Below, piece by piece: positions 36,122 through 44,730 of a DNA stretch of 64,000 nucleotides. Source of the stretch: Pseudomonadota bacterium (GTDB lineage Bacteria; Pseudomonadota; Gammaproteobacteria; Burkholderiales; Burkholderiaceae_B); assembly GCA_023440825.1 (NCBI GenBank), contig JAEXRL010000024.1:1-64000 (forward strand), read 5' to 3'. The first letter of the stretch is position 1, and the number at the start of each line of letters is the position of its first letter. A model generated the notes under the pieces. The model was not told the DNA's origin. It saw nothing but the letters and a program-made list of their open reading frames with translations, and searched no databases. The position numbers were made by a program, and so were the translations under genes.

Positions 36122-37585
36122 ATGACAGTACACACCCCGTCCTTTGATACTATTTTCACAGCCGGAACCATTGTGGATGGTTCCGGTGCTCCCCCCTACC
36201 AGGCTGATGTCGGCATACGCCAAGGACGTATCAGCGCCATCGGTGACCTGAGCCAAGCGCTCAGCACTGAGCGTATAGACTGTCAGGGATGCATGATCAC
36301 CCCTGGTTTCATCGACTCCCATACCCATGATGATGGTTATTTACTGACTCACCCGGACATGGTGCCCAAAGTATCTCAGGGCATCACCACAGTGGTTACC
36401 GGCAACTGCGGAATCAGTCTAGCCCCCGTCATCACCGCTACACCGCCACAACCCTTAGACTTGCTGGGACCTGCCGAACTATTTAGATTTGGCAGCTTTT
36501 CCGCTTGGCTAAACGAGCTCAAGGCTCAGCCTGCCGCCGTCAATGTCATACCACTGCTGGGGCACACCAGCCTACGCGTCGCCTTTATGCAAGACTTGCA
36601 GCGTACTGCTACTGCGCAGGAAATCACCGCGATGCAAGGCGGTGTAGACGAAGCCTTGGCCAGTGGAGCATTTGGTCTGTCATCTGGCCTGTTCTACCCG
36701 CCGGCGGCGGCCGCAACCACGTCTGAATTGCTGGAGGTGGTGCAGCCTATGGCGGCCTTAGGCACCACTATTTACGCAACACACCTTAGGGATGAGGCTG
36801 ACTTTATCTTGCCAGCGATTGATGAAGCCCTGCAGATCGGTGCAGCCGCACGCAGCACCATTGTTTTTTCGCACCATAAGCTGGCAGGCGAGCACAATCA
36901 CGGCCGCTCCCGGCAAACACTGGCACGTATAGATCAGGCATCAGCATTACAGAATGTGTGTTTAGACTGTCATCCCTATCCGGCCACATCCACCATGTTG
37001 CGCCTGGATAGAGTACGACTTGCCAGCCGTACCATTGTCACTTGGTCTACTGCCCATCCGCAGTATGCAGGCAAAGACTTTGCCGCACTGGAACAAGAGT
37101 TAGGCATGAGTGATGAGGAGTTGCTCGCGTATCTGTCTCCGGCAGGAGCCATTTATTTTCTGATGCATGATCAGGATATCAAACGCATATTCGCGCACCC
37201 ACTCACCATGGTCGGATCGGACGGACTGCCCTTTGACCCGCATCCACACCCGCGCCAATGGGGGACTTTTACCCGCGTACTGCGCACTATGGTGCGGGAA
37301 CAGTCCTTACTGAACTGGCAGCAGGCCATACATAAGATGACCGGCTTGCCAGCCCGCCAATACCGCTTACACGAACGAGGCCTGATTCAAGAAAACTACC
37401 ACGCCGATCTCGTGATTTTCAATCCGGATACGGTGACCGACCTAGCAACCTTTGAACAGCCTGTGCAAAGCAGCCGTGGCATACAAAGCGTGTGGGTAGC
37501 AGGTGAACAAGTCTGGGACGGCCAGCACGCCACAGGTAAACGACCTGGCCAGGTCCTGACTCCCGAACATCTACGCGCAAGTTAA
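36122..37585 (+). CDS. dan: D-aminoacylase (N-acyl-D-amino-acid deacylase)
   Basis: This 487-residue amidohydrolase has the metal motif HTHDD (FIDSHTHDDGYLL), the conserved Cys in VTGNCGISLAP, FSHHKLAG, and SDGLPFDPHPHPRQWG. Sequence and length follow the Alcaligenes D-aminoacylases of about 484 residues, zinc enzymes that release D-amino acids from N-acyl-D-amino acids. It is cotranscribed with the upstream Bug receptor (gap six bases). Confidence 0.9.
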   Translation: MTVHTPSFDTIFTAGTIVDGSGAPPYQADVGIRQGRISAIGDLSQALSTERIDCQGCMITPGFIDSHTHDDGYLLTHPDMVPKVSQGITTVVTGNCGISLAPVITATPPQPLDLLGPAELFRFGSFSAWLNELKAQPAAVNVIPLLGHTSLRVAFMQDLQRTATAQEITAMQGGVDEALASGAFGLSSGLFYPPAAAATTSELLEVVQPMAALGTTIYATHLRDEADFILPAIDEALQIGAAARSTIVFSHHKLAGEHNHGRSRQTLARIDQASALQNVCLDCHPYPATSTMLRLDRVRLASRTIVTWSTAHPQYAGKDFAALEQELGMSDEELLAYLSPAGAIYFLMHDQDIKRIFAHPLTMVGSDGLPFDPHPHPRQWGTFTRVLRTMVREQSLLNWQQAIHKMTGLPARQYRLHERGLIQENYHADLVIFNPDTVTDLATFEQPVQSSRGIQSVWVAGEQVWDGQHATGKRPGQVLTPEHLRAS

Positions 37586-37622
37586 GCACACCCACGCCTA
37601 CATAGTGGCGCTGACGCACAAA

Positions 37623-37656
37623 AAAGTAAGGGCAAGAAAAATCTTGCCCTTACTTT
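37623..37656. terminator. Bidirectional rho-independent terminator
   Basis: A perfect 15-bp stem (37623-37637 / 37642-37656) around AAAA ends in a long T-run leftwards and a short TTT rightwards. It serves the asparaginase gene and probably also the D-aminoacylase gene. Confidence 0.9.
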
Positions 37657-37673
37657 GTCTCCCCTGCCCGCCC

Positions 37674-38666
37674 TCAATCAAATAAGCGAGTTAAGCTTTG
37701 CCTATCTGCTTGATTATTTTGCAAAACCAGCATCAGCAAAATACGGGCTTTCCACGCCGATAAGTCACCACTTAATACCGCACCCGCTTCAATCAAGCGT
37801 TGAGACGAACCTTCAAAGCCATAGCCCGGGCGCGTGCCACCACGTGGAATACGGGTTGCAATCACCACCGGCACCCCTTTAGCCAGCACACGCTCGACTG
37901 CCTGAAACAGTTCTTTATTCACATGGCCTGACGCAACGGCCTGCACCACCATGCCCACAGCCCCCAAATCCACCGCGGCTTCCAACAAGCCTCCGTCAGC
38001 TCCTGCATACATGCACGCTATGTCCACTTTGGGCAAAGCCATTTCTGGCTTGAGCGGCACATGCAAACGACGCAAGGGGGCACGATGGAAACGCACGGTA
38101 GTATTAACAATACTGCCCAGATACCCCCACTCGCCGGACTGGAACGTTTCCACATCCACGGTATGAGACTTGGTGACTTCACGCGCCGCATTAATGTGGT
38201 TATTCAGGGTAACCAGCACCCCTTTCCCACGCGCATCGGGATGCTCAGCCAATAACAAGGCGTTATACAGATTACGCGGGCCGTCCGTGTCGTAATCTGA
38301 CGTATTGCGCTGAGCACCGATAACAATGACCGGTTTGTCACTACGTATCGTCAAGTCCAGAAACCAGGCGGTTTCTTCTAATACCGCCGTGCCATGACTG
38401 ACGATCACTGCCTCAATGTCCTCGCGCTTAAGCAAATCCTGAATCGTGTTATGCAAACTCACCCAGTGCTCGGAACTAATGTACAAGGAAGACACGTTGG
38501 TAACTTCGTGTATTTCCACATCCATATTGATGGGGCGCTGCATAAGCTGCAAGGACTCCAGCAAAGCCTCTCCACCCAACACAGACATCGCCAGGCCAGT
38601 GCTGGGGTCTACCTTGGAGGCGATGGTACCGCCAGTGGTCACCAGCGCGCAGCGTTTTTTTGCCAT
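37674..38666 (-). CDS. Asparaginase family amidohydrolase lacking the conserved catalytic-site Asp
   Basis: This protein has about 330 residues, the usual length for bacterial asparaginases. The first catalytic Thr motif TTGGTIASK and the Lys motif AREVTKSHT are intact. The second motif reads SHGTAVLEETAWFLDL; the family has HGTDT, so the Asp of the Thr-Asp-Lys triad is Ala here (codon GCG, checked in the DNA). This suggests altered substrate use or weak activity. There is no clear signal peptide, so it is cytoplasmic. ATG at 38666 has GGTGA upstream; 38678 is an alternative. It follows a Bug gene by about 15 bases. Confidence 0.85.
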   Translation of the reverse strand: MAKKRCALVTTGGTIASKVDPSTGLAMSVLGGEALLESLQLMQRPINMDVEIHEVTNVSSLYISSEHWVSLHNTIQDLLKREDIEAVIVSHGTAVLEETAWFLDLTIRSDKPVIVIGAQRNTSDYDTDGPRNLYNALLLAEHPDARGKGVLVTLNNHINAAREVTKSHTVDVETFQSGEWGYLGSIVNTTVRFHRAPLRRLHVPLKPEMALPKVDIACMYAGADGGLLEAAVDLGAVGMVVQAVASGHVNKELFQAVERVLAKGVPVVIATRIPRGGTRPGYGFEGSSQRLIEAGAVLSGDLSAWKARILLMLVLQNNQADRQSLTRLFD

Positions 38667-38681
38667 AGTATTCACCATTGT

Positions 38682-39692
38682 TTAATCCAACTGCACCTTA
38701 GCCTGTTTAACGACTTCAGCCCATTGGTCAATTTCATCGCTCACAAACTGTTCAAACTCTTGCGCTGTACCACTGCCGCCCTCGGCGCCCAGACTGGCTA
38801 AGCGCTCCTTGACTTCGGGCTGCTGTAAAATTTCATTTACTGTGGCATTCAGGTATTCAATAATTTCCACCGGTGTCCCTTTGGGCGCCGACAGGCCATT
38901 CCAGGACTGCACATAAAAATCAGCAATCCCAGCCTCCTCCATAGTGGGCACATCAGGCAAGTCCGCTAAACGCTTAGAGGCCGTGACAGCCAAGGGTCTA
39001 AGGCGCTCTTCGCCCCCCAAGTACTGAGCCACCCCCAAGGATGTTTTAAAGCCCATGTCCACATTACCCGACAGCACGTCCATCAAAGCGGGGGTCGCCC
39101 CTTTATACGGTACGTGCAACAGATCAATATTCGTGCGCAGCTTTAACATTTCGCCCGCCAAGTGTGGGGACCCACCCATACCGGACGAGGCAAAGGTGTA
39201 TTTGCCCGGATTTTGCTTCGCCAACTCCACCAGCTCCTGCACCGTCTTAGCAGGTACTGAGGGGTGTACGACCAAAATACTTGGAGAGGCCATCAGCTTG
39301 ATAATGTGGCTAAGGTCTTTACGTGTGTCGTAACGTAAATCCTTGTACACCGACATATTGGTCGCGTTTGCAATTGTGGACAGTAATAAGGTGTAGCCAT
39401 CTGGCGCAGAACGAATCACCATTTCTGTCGCTATATTCGAGCTAGCCCCCGGTTCATTACGCACAATAACAGGCTGCCCTATTGCCTTGCCTAGCTGCTC
39501 CGCCACCACACGCGCAATAATATCGGTCGCCCCCCCCGGAGGAAAACCCACCACCAGATTAACTGGACGGCTGGGATATCCCTCAGGCTTAGGCGCAGAC
39601 TGTGCCGTAGCCATAAGGCTCCCGCCAGCCAGGCCACAGAGTGCCAGACCAAGAACCGCCCGACGTAATTGTTGTTTTACTTGCTTCACCAT
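38682..39692 (-). CDS. Bug family tripartite tricarboxylate transporter substrate-binding protein
   Basis: This 336-residue periplasmic receptor has a signal peptide (LGLALCGLAGGSLMATAQSA). The Bug motifs are YPSRPVNLVVGFPPGGATDIIAR, IVRNEPGASSNIATE and DVPTMEEAGIADFY. GGAG stands eight bases before the ATG at 39692, so the in-frame start at 39719 is not used. It is upstream of the asparaginase gene on the same strand, suggesting uptake of that enzyme's substrate. No membrane partners are present. Confidence 0.9.
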   Translation of the reverse strand: MVKQVKQQLRRAVLGLALCGLAGGSLMATAQSAPKPEGYPSRPVNLVVGFPPGGATDIIARVVAEQLGKAIGQPVIVRNEPGASSNIATEMVIRSAPDGYTLLLSTIANATNMSVYKDLRYDTRKDLSHIIKLMASPSILVVHPSVPAKTVQELVELAKQNPGKYTFASSGMGGSPHLAGEMLKLRTNIDLLHVPYKGATPALMDVLSGNVDMGFKTSLGVAQYLGGEERLRPLAVTASKRLADLPDVPTMEEAGIADFYVQSWNGLSAPKGTPVEIIEYLNATVNEILQQPEVKERLASLGAEGGSGTAQEFEQFVSDEIDQWAEVVKQAKVQLD

Positions 39693-39864
39693 ATTTGTCT
39701 CCAAATGCTGTCTTGGCACTGCTAAGCAGTGCCTAATCTATTTGTATAAACCTCAACAAATTAGCGCTTTGCAGCAGAAATGAAAAGCAAATAATTTTTC
39801 AATAGTAGGTAAAAAATATTGATGAAGCGCAAGGCCGCACAAGCACTTTCTTTATGCCCTAGTT

Positions 39865-40758
39865 TTAGGTCATATCCAGCGTGCCTTTCGCCGACAACAC
39901 GCTGCGCATGGCATCCCTGATGGCTGCCAAGCCTCTATCGTCCGTATCCGCCTTACGCGAAACAAAAGACAAGGGTAAGCTGGGTGCCGCTCGCCCCAAA
40001 CGTACTACACGCACCGGATGGCTGATCATTTGTGCTGGGTCATGAGGTTGCGTCACGGCTACCCCCAACCCAGCACTGACTACGGCCAAAATGGCAATAT
40101 TGCTATCCAGCTCTAAGGAACTGCGCACCTCGCCCAATTGCTCCTGTACAAAACGGCTGGCTAAACGCCCGCTGGCCGTATTTCTGTCATAACGAATCCA
40201 GTCATAACGCCCGAACAAGCTGGGTAAGGATGTGGCCGTAGAGCCGGGTGGCGCAATCAGCACAAACTTGCGACGCATCATCACCTCAGACTCCATCAGT
40301 GCCCCGCCCGACCCCAAGGGCTGGGCCACTAAGGCCGCATCGATATCACCCGACTTTAACTGACTGATTAAGCCTGCACTACGTCCACGCACAGGCTTAA
40401 GTATTACCCCGGGATAATCGGCTTTTAAACGGCTCAACACCCCTGGTAATACCTGTGCAAGCAAAGACTCGATAATGCCCAGTCGGTACGTACCAGCGAC
40501 TTGGTGCGAGCTGCTGTTTCTATAGGCTTTAAAACGCCGCAAAGGCACATGCATCATTTCCACCACTTCACAGGCCGCCTCAGTAGGACGCACCTGTAAA
40601 CCTGAGCGGTCAAACAACTGCTTGCCCAAATACTGCTCCAGTTGTTTCATCTGCATGCTCACCGCACTGGGCGTCAGATTCATTTCTTTGCTGGCTGCCA
40701 CAAATGAACCTAAACGCAACACCGACTCCAATGTCTCCAGTGTACTTATCCTCATCAA
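39865..40758 (-). CDS. LysR family transcriptional regulator
   Basis: This 297-residue regulator has the helix-turn-helix RISTLETLESVLRLGSFVAA with TPSAVSMQMKQLEQYLGKQLF. It lies 172 bases upstream of the Bug-asparaginase genes on the same strand and is divergent from the TauD-like gene, so it may control either unit. Two start ATGs are in tandem (40758 and 40755). Confidence 0.87.
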   Translation of the reverse strand: MMRISTLETLESVLRLGSFVAASKEMNLTPSAVSMQMKQLEQYLGKQLFDRSGLQVRPTEAACEVVEMMHVPLRRFKAYRNSSSHQVAGTYRLGIIESLLAQVLPGVLSRLKADYPGVILKPVRGRSAGLISQLKSGDIDAALVAQPLGSGGALMESEVMMRRKFVLIAPPGSTATSLPSLFGRYDWIRYDRNTASGRLASRFVQEQLGEVRSSLELDSNIAILAVVSAGLGVAVTQPHDPAQMISHPVRVVRLGRAAPSLPLSFVSRKADTDDRGLAAIRDAMRSVLSAKGTLDMT

Positions 40759-40860
40759 TTTTCCTTATCTAATTTATCAATTTCATTCGCTTGATTGAAC
40801 AAATGCTCACTGCATAAAATTTATCACAGTACCAACCACTGCCGGAGAGAGAAAACCATC

Positions 40861-41997
40861 ATGACTGACCATTCATTACCTAGCGCCTGGACTGCCAGTC
40901 AATTAAGCGAAGATAATTCCTGGGTACTGCGCCTTGACGCAGAACAGCAGGACGCCATTCATCGCGCCATGCTACATGCAAAAGCACAAGACAAACCTCT
41001 CTTGCAGATGAGCCAAGAAGACTTCCCTTTACCTGAGCAAGTGCGTTCCACACTGTTACACGCCATTGAGCTCACCCAAGGTCGCTGGGGCTTAGCCTTG
41101 ATTAAAGGCGTACCCGTACAACGCTGGGACGAAGCAGAAACCCGACTGGCTTACTGGGGTTTAGGCCTATACATGGGTGTAGCACGGACGCAAAACCGAG
41201 CCAGCGAAATCATCAACGATGTGCGCGATACCGGTAGCAGTTATAAAATAAAAAATGGACGTGGCTACAACACCAACGCCAGTCTGGATTTTCATCAGGA
41301 CTCGGCTGACATCGTCGCCTTGCTATGCCGCCGCACCGCAAAACAAGGGGGCGAAAGCAAAATTATCAGCTCTATTGCTTTGCGCGACAAAGTGCGTGCA
41401 CTACGTCCAGACTTGCTCGCCGTGATGCAGCAAGCCTTCTTTCACAGCTACCAGAACACCCAGGACCCCAGTCAACCGCCCTATTACCGTTTGCCGCTAT
41501 TCGGTAACCACCCCACTCATTTTGCGGCTCGCACCAATCGTAAAAACATCATGGCTGTTCAGCGCGACTTCCCGGAAACACCCAGGCTAACGCCCGAACA
41601 AATAGAAGCCTTAGACCTGCTGGACACCCTCATGCCTAGCGACGAGCTGTGCTTTAATATGTCACTGGAACAGGGCGACATACAACTGCTTAACAACTAT
41701 GTCATTTTGCACTCCAGAACAGAGTTTGAGGATCACGACGACGCGGATCTCAAACGTCATCTACTGCGCCTTTGGCTAGCGGTACCAAGCTCTCAGCCCC
41801 TGCCTGAAAACTGGCAAGAATACTATGGCGATACCCGGGCTGGTTCCGTACGCGGAGGGGTGCGAGGCATTGGTATTACCGAAGATTTTCTACGCTATGA
41901 AGCCAAACAAGCTCAAGCCCTACACATGCTCTACACCCCCTGGAAGCCATACATATTGCACGCTGACATGCAAAAGGAGCTAAGCGAGCAAGCCTGA
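40861..41997 (+). CDS. TauD/TfdA family Fe(II)/2-oxoglutarate dioxygenase
   Basis: This 378-residue enzyme has a double-stranded beta-helix with the iron ligands His and Asp in LDFHQDSAD and the distal His in RHLLRLWLA. GSSYKIKNGRGYNTNASLDFH and NYVILHSRTEFED support the family. It couples 2-oxoglutarate decarboxylation to hydroxylation of an unidentified substrate. ATG at 40861 follows GGAGAG; an open frame extends to 40795 but has no Shine-Dalgarno. It is divergent from a LysR gene. Confidence 0.83.
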   Translation: MTDHSLPSAWTASQLSEDNSWVLRLDAEQQDAIHRAMLHAKAQDKPLLQMSQEDFPLPEQVRSTLLHAIELTQGRWGLALIKGVPVQRWDEAETRLAYWGLGLYMGVARTQNRASEIINDVRDTGSSYKIKNGRGYNTNASLDFHQDSADIVALLCRRTAKQGGESKIISSIALRDKVRALRPDLLAVMQQAFFHSYQNTQDPSQPPYYRLPLFGNHPTHFAARTNRKNIMAVQRDFPETPRLTPEQIEALDLLDTLMPSDELCFNMSLEQGDIQLLNNYVILHSRTEFEDHDDADLKRHLLRLWLAVPSSQPLPENWQEYYGDTRAGSVRGGVRGIGITEDFLRYEAKQAQALHMLYTPWKPYILHADMQKELSEQA

Positions 41998-42493
41998 TGT
42001 CATCCTGATTTCTCTTAGCGCTGGCAGGCATACTGACGTTTTGCCTGCCAGAACGGCTACAGTATGCGCTCTGTCGCCATAACACTGCTTGCCTACATCA
42101 CCGTTAGCGATTCCGAGCTACCCAAAACCGAGGCCAGCGGCGTAAGGCCTTCTTGCGTAAACCCGCGCTGAAAATCAATAACAAGTAAAGCAGGCCTATC
42201 ACCCAGTTCCAATGAACCGTAAAAGCCACTGCTTGCATTGGCTAAATCAGTCATGTCTCTTCACCTATAATTCTTTTATATCAATCATTATCTCGACTTA
42301 CATCTATTGTTTCCAATATAAAAAACGTCTTGATTGATATTTTTTTCCTATAGATACAGGCCACGCCATCGAAGTCATTGCGCTGTCCAAGCTCCCACAC
42401 AAACTTGAGACACAGGCCAAGTAGGCCGACCAGAGCATAATTTCCTATACTGAAGGGCAACGTTCACACTATTTTTATAGAGGGAGCCCTAGC
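41998..42493. other. 496-base region with a decayed gene
   Basis: This gap holds a perfect 10-bp hairpin CTGGCAGGCA / TGCCTGCCAG (42021-42030 / 42042-42051) with no T-run. It also holds a truncated isochorismatase-like gene on the minus strand (42093-42254), an AT-rich stretch around 42265-42350, and the cynS leader. It looks like a deletion scar. Confidence 0.55.
42093..42254 (-). pseudogene. Isochorismatase-family hydrolase, N-terminal remnant
   Basis: A 53-codon frame starts at ATG 42254 with a fair leader and stops at TAG 42095-42093. It reads MTDLANASSGFYGSLELGDR and then PALLVIDFQRGFTQEGLTPL. That is the N-terminus of N-carbamoylsarcosine amidase-like isochorismatase hydrolases, including the catalytic Asp in VIDFQRGF. 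These enzymes normally have about 200 residues; no continuation is seen in the 90 bases downstream, so roughly three quarters of the gene is missing. Confidence 0.65.
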
Positions 42494-42937
42494 ATGAACC
42501 GTCAAGAACTGACCCAAGCCATCCTGCTCGCCAAGCGACGTCATCAACTTAGCTGGCAGCAGTTAGCCGATATTATTGGACATAGCAAAGAGTGGTCTAC
42601 CGCAGCCTTATTAGGCCAAATGACCCTGAACGAACAGCAGGCCCAAGCCGTCACAGCCGCCCTGGAATTACCCGACGAAGCCATAGAGCTCTTGCAAACC
42701 GTCCCCTACAAAGGCTCTTTACCCACCGCTGTCCCCACTGATCCACTTATTTATCGTTTTTATGAGCTAATCAGCGTTTATGGCACCACGTTTAAAGAAC
42801 TCATACACGAAGAGTTTGGCGACGGCATTATGAGCGCCATCGATTTTAATATGGACTTGTCACGCGAACCCGACCCTAACGGTGATCGTGTAAAAATCAC
42901 CATGAGCGGTAAGTTTCTGCCTTATAAAACCTATTAA
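42494..42937 (+). CDS. cynS: Cyanate hydratase (cyanase)
   Basis: This 147-residue enzyme decomposes cyanate with bicarbonate to ammonia and CO2. The active-site residues align with E. coli Arg96, Glu99 and Ser122 as Arg88, Glu91 (YRFYELISVYG) and Ser114 (GIMSAIDFNMD). The C-terminus FLPYKTY is the family ending. GAGGGAGCC precedes the ATG. No cynT carbonic anhydrase or cynR regulator is adjacent; it stands alone, with its own terminator. Confidence 0.95.
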   Translation: MNRQELTQAILLAKRRHQLSWQQLADIIGHSKEWSTAALLGQMTLNEQQAQAVTAALELPDEAIELLQTVPYKGSLPTAVPTDPLIYRFYELISVYGTTFKELIHEEFGDGIMSAIDFNMDLSREPDPNGDRVKITMSGKFLPYKTY

Positions 42938-42973
42938 GGGTATGGGGTGCCACGTGCTGTGGTGCCCAAACCC

Positions 42974-43018
42974 AAGCCGCCATGAATAAAAACATTCCAA
43001 TTGATGTGCGGCTTTTTT
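42974..43018 (+). terminator. Terminator after cynS
   Basis: AAGCCGC (42974-42980) pairs with GCGGCTT (43008-43014), followed by TTTT. The loop is long (27 bases), so the call is moderate. Confidence 0.6.
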
Positions 43019-43043
43019 CTACTTTTCGATATGCTGATCAGCG

Positions 43044-43871
43044 TTAAAACTGTAGCGTACGCTCAAGCCCTCTCACCAACTCTACTAACTGTGGGCCTAT
43101 TTGTGCATAACGATCAAGAAATGGCCCGTCCGAAACAGGCACCCCACAATTAAACACAAACAAGCTCGAATCTATGGGTTTACTCATGGGCACCGCAAAT
43201 CCATATGCTTCCTTATGCCAAGCTTGTTCGTTGCTGCAAAAGCCATCTTTCTGAAAATCAGCAAGCACTTGCTTAACACTAGCACTGTGTGCCGCATAAT
43301 ACTCGGGCTGATACAGACGTACACGGTTCAATACCGCCGTCCTTTCTTGAGGATCTACTTTACAAAGCCAAGCGCGGCCTGCAGCGGTCGTCAACAAAGG
43401 AAGTCTGGAGCCTATATCAGGATGGGTAGGCAGCGTATGGTTATAACGTGCTGTTTCAACGTACACCATGTGCAAACGATCAAACATCACCATAGACACA
43501 GCGCCATTAATTTTAGTGGCTAGATTCATCATCAACGACCTGGCGACCTGACGGATCTGTAAACTCGCTAACAAAGGGTAGCCTAAGGTTAATACGGCGG
43601 GTGCCAAGCGATATCGTCGGCTGTCGTGCGCACGTCGTAAATACCCTAACTCAATCAGGGTATAGGTTAGACGCACCACGGCGCTACGCGACAAGCCTGT
43701 TCTTTCCGCAAACTCCTTATTACCCAGCGTGTACTCGCCTGCTTTAAAACAGCCCAAAATATCAATGGCACTGGCTAAAGTACTGGCGAACTGCCGATCT
43801 ACCGGCGCATCACGTAATACCGATGTATTCACTACAGACTGAACATCACGCCACTCATCATCAGTGCTCAT
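43044..43871 (-). CDS. IclR family transcriptional regulator
   Basis: This 275-residue regulator has an N-terminal winged helix (FASTLASAIDILGCFKAGEY, then FAERTGLSRSAVVRLTYTL) and a C-terminal effector domain. It is about as long as, and visibly similar to, the regulator encoded directly upstream. Its start lies 11 bases inside that gene, so the two are translationally coupled. GTG at 43874 is immediately before the ATG. It probably controls the divergent acyl-CoA operon. Confidence 0.9.
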   Translation of the reverse strand: MSTDDEWRDVQSVVNTSVLRDAPVDRQFASTLASAIDILGCFKAGEYTLGNKEFAERTGLSRSAVVRLTYTLIELGYLRRAHDSRRYRLAPAVLTLGYPLLASLQIRQVARSLMMNLATKINGAVSMVMFDRLHMVYVETARYNHTLPTHPDIGSRLPLLTTAAGRAWLCKVDPQERTAVLNRVRLYQPEYYAAHSASVKQVLADFQKDGFCSNEQAWHKEAYGFAVPMSKPIDSSLFVFNCGVPVSDGPFLDRYAQIGPQLVELVRGLERTLQF

Positions 43872-44643
43872 CACAAGCCTTTTTTACCTGATCAATCATC
43901 TCAACAAGCTTTACGCCATAATCGTCAATGGTGTGTTGGCTAAGACGCGAAGCGGGTACACCGCAATTGAATATCAAAACCTCTCCCTCTACTGCTTCAA
44001 GCCACGGAGTAGCTACCGCATGAACATCGGCAAGCCAATCCCCGCGACTCACGCAATAACCATTGCGAGCATACTCCTCAGATGCCGTTTGCTTGGTTAA
44101 AGCAAAGCGCGTCGCATCATTCAAAGTACCGTCCTCTTGAGTTTGAAACCGTTTCAATGCCGCTAATACCTCTTGGTTCCGTGACTCATTAAGCTGCGTT
44201 AACCACGCCCTACCCATAGCAGACACTAACAGGGGTAAGCGCGCACCAATATCAGGACGAAATGCCGTGACATCATGACCTCGGCAGGTCTCCACATACA
44301 CCATATAACCACGGTGATACGTACCCAAAGAAACGGAACCGCCAGAATCGTAGGCCAGTTGTTGCATGAACGGCCGAGCGATCTGACGCAAGGTCATGTG
44401 CTCCAGCATTGGATAGCCTAAAGAAAGCAGCCCTGCTCCTAGGCGGTAACGGCGTCCATCCTCATCACAGGTAATTAAACCCTTCAACATCAGGGTGTAA
44501 GTTAGCCGAGAAATCGTCGCCTTCGACAAACCTGTGCGTTGCACAAGCTCTTTATTTGTTAAGGCCGAGTCACCTGAACGAAAACATTGCAAAACGCTAA
44601 ATCCATTAGCGACTGTCGTAGCAAACTGCCTAGAATTCAACAT
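43861..44643 (-). CDS. IclR family transcriptional regulator
   Basis: This 260-residue regulator has the winged helix FATTVANGFSVLQCFRSGDS and LVQRTGLSKATISRLTYTLM, with an effector domain containing PDIGARLPLLVSAMGRAWL. It is divergent from the acyl-CoA dehydrogenase gene across 87 bases. It is a tandem paralogue of the IclR gene downstream; the pair may form a heteromer or respond to two ligands. This is inferred. Confidence 0.9.
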   Translation of the reverse strand: MLNSRQFATTVANGFSVLQCFRSGDSALTNKELVQRTGLSKATISRLTYTLMLKGLITCDEDGRRYRLGAGLLSLGYPMLEHMTLRQIARPFMQQLAYDSGGSVSLGTYHRGYMVYVETCRGHDVTAFRPDIGARLPLLVSAMGRAWLTQLNESRNQEVLAALKRFQTQEDGTLNDATRFALTKQTASEEYARNGYCVSRGDWLADVHAVATPWLEAVEGEVLIFNCGVPASRLSQHTIDDYGVKLVEMIDQVKKACDEH

Positions 44644-44682
44644 AGCGAAACACAGGGTCCTTTATAAGCAACGCAATGATAA

Positions 44683-44693
44683 TCTAATTTAGA
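44683..44693. promoter_or_regulatory. IclR operator candidate
   Basis: TCTAA T TTAGA is a perfect 11-base palindrome in the middle of the 87-base gap between the divergent IclR and acyl-CoA dehydrogenase genes. The position fits an operator; the binding protein is inferred. Confidence 0.4.
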
Positions 44694-44730
44694 ACTATCG
44701 CACTAGCACTTAACTGATAAAGAAAAATCT

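Noticed and set aside
42353..42424. Possible C-terminal gene remnant (HAIEVIALSKLPHKLETQAK)
   Set aside because: Only about 24 codons without a start and no family match; could be chance.
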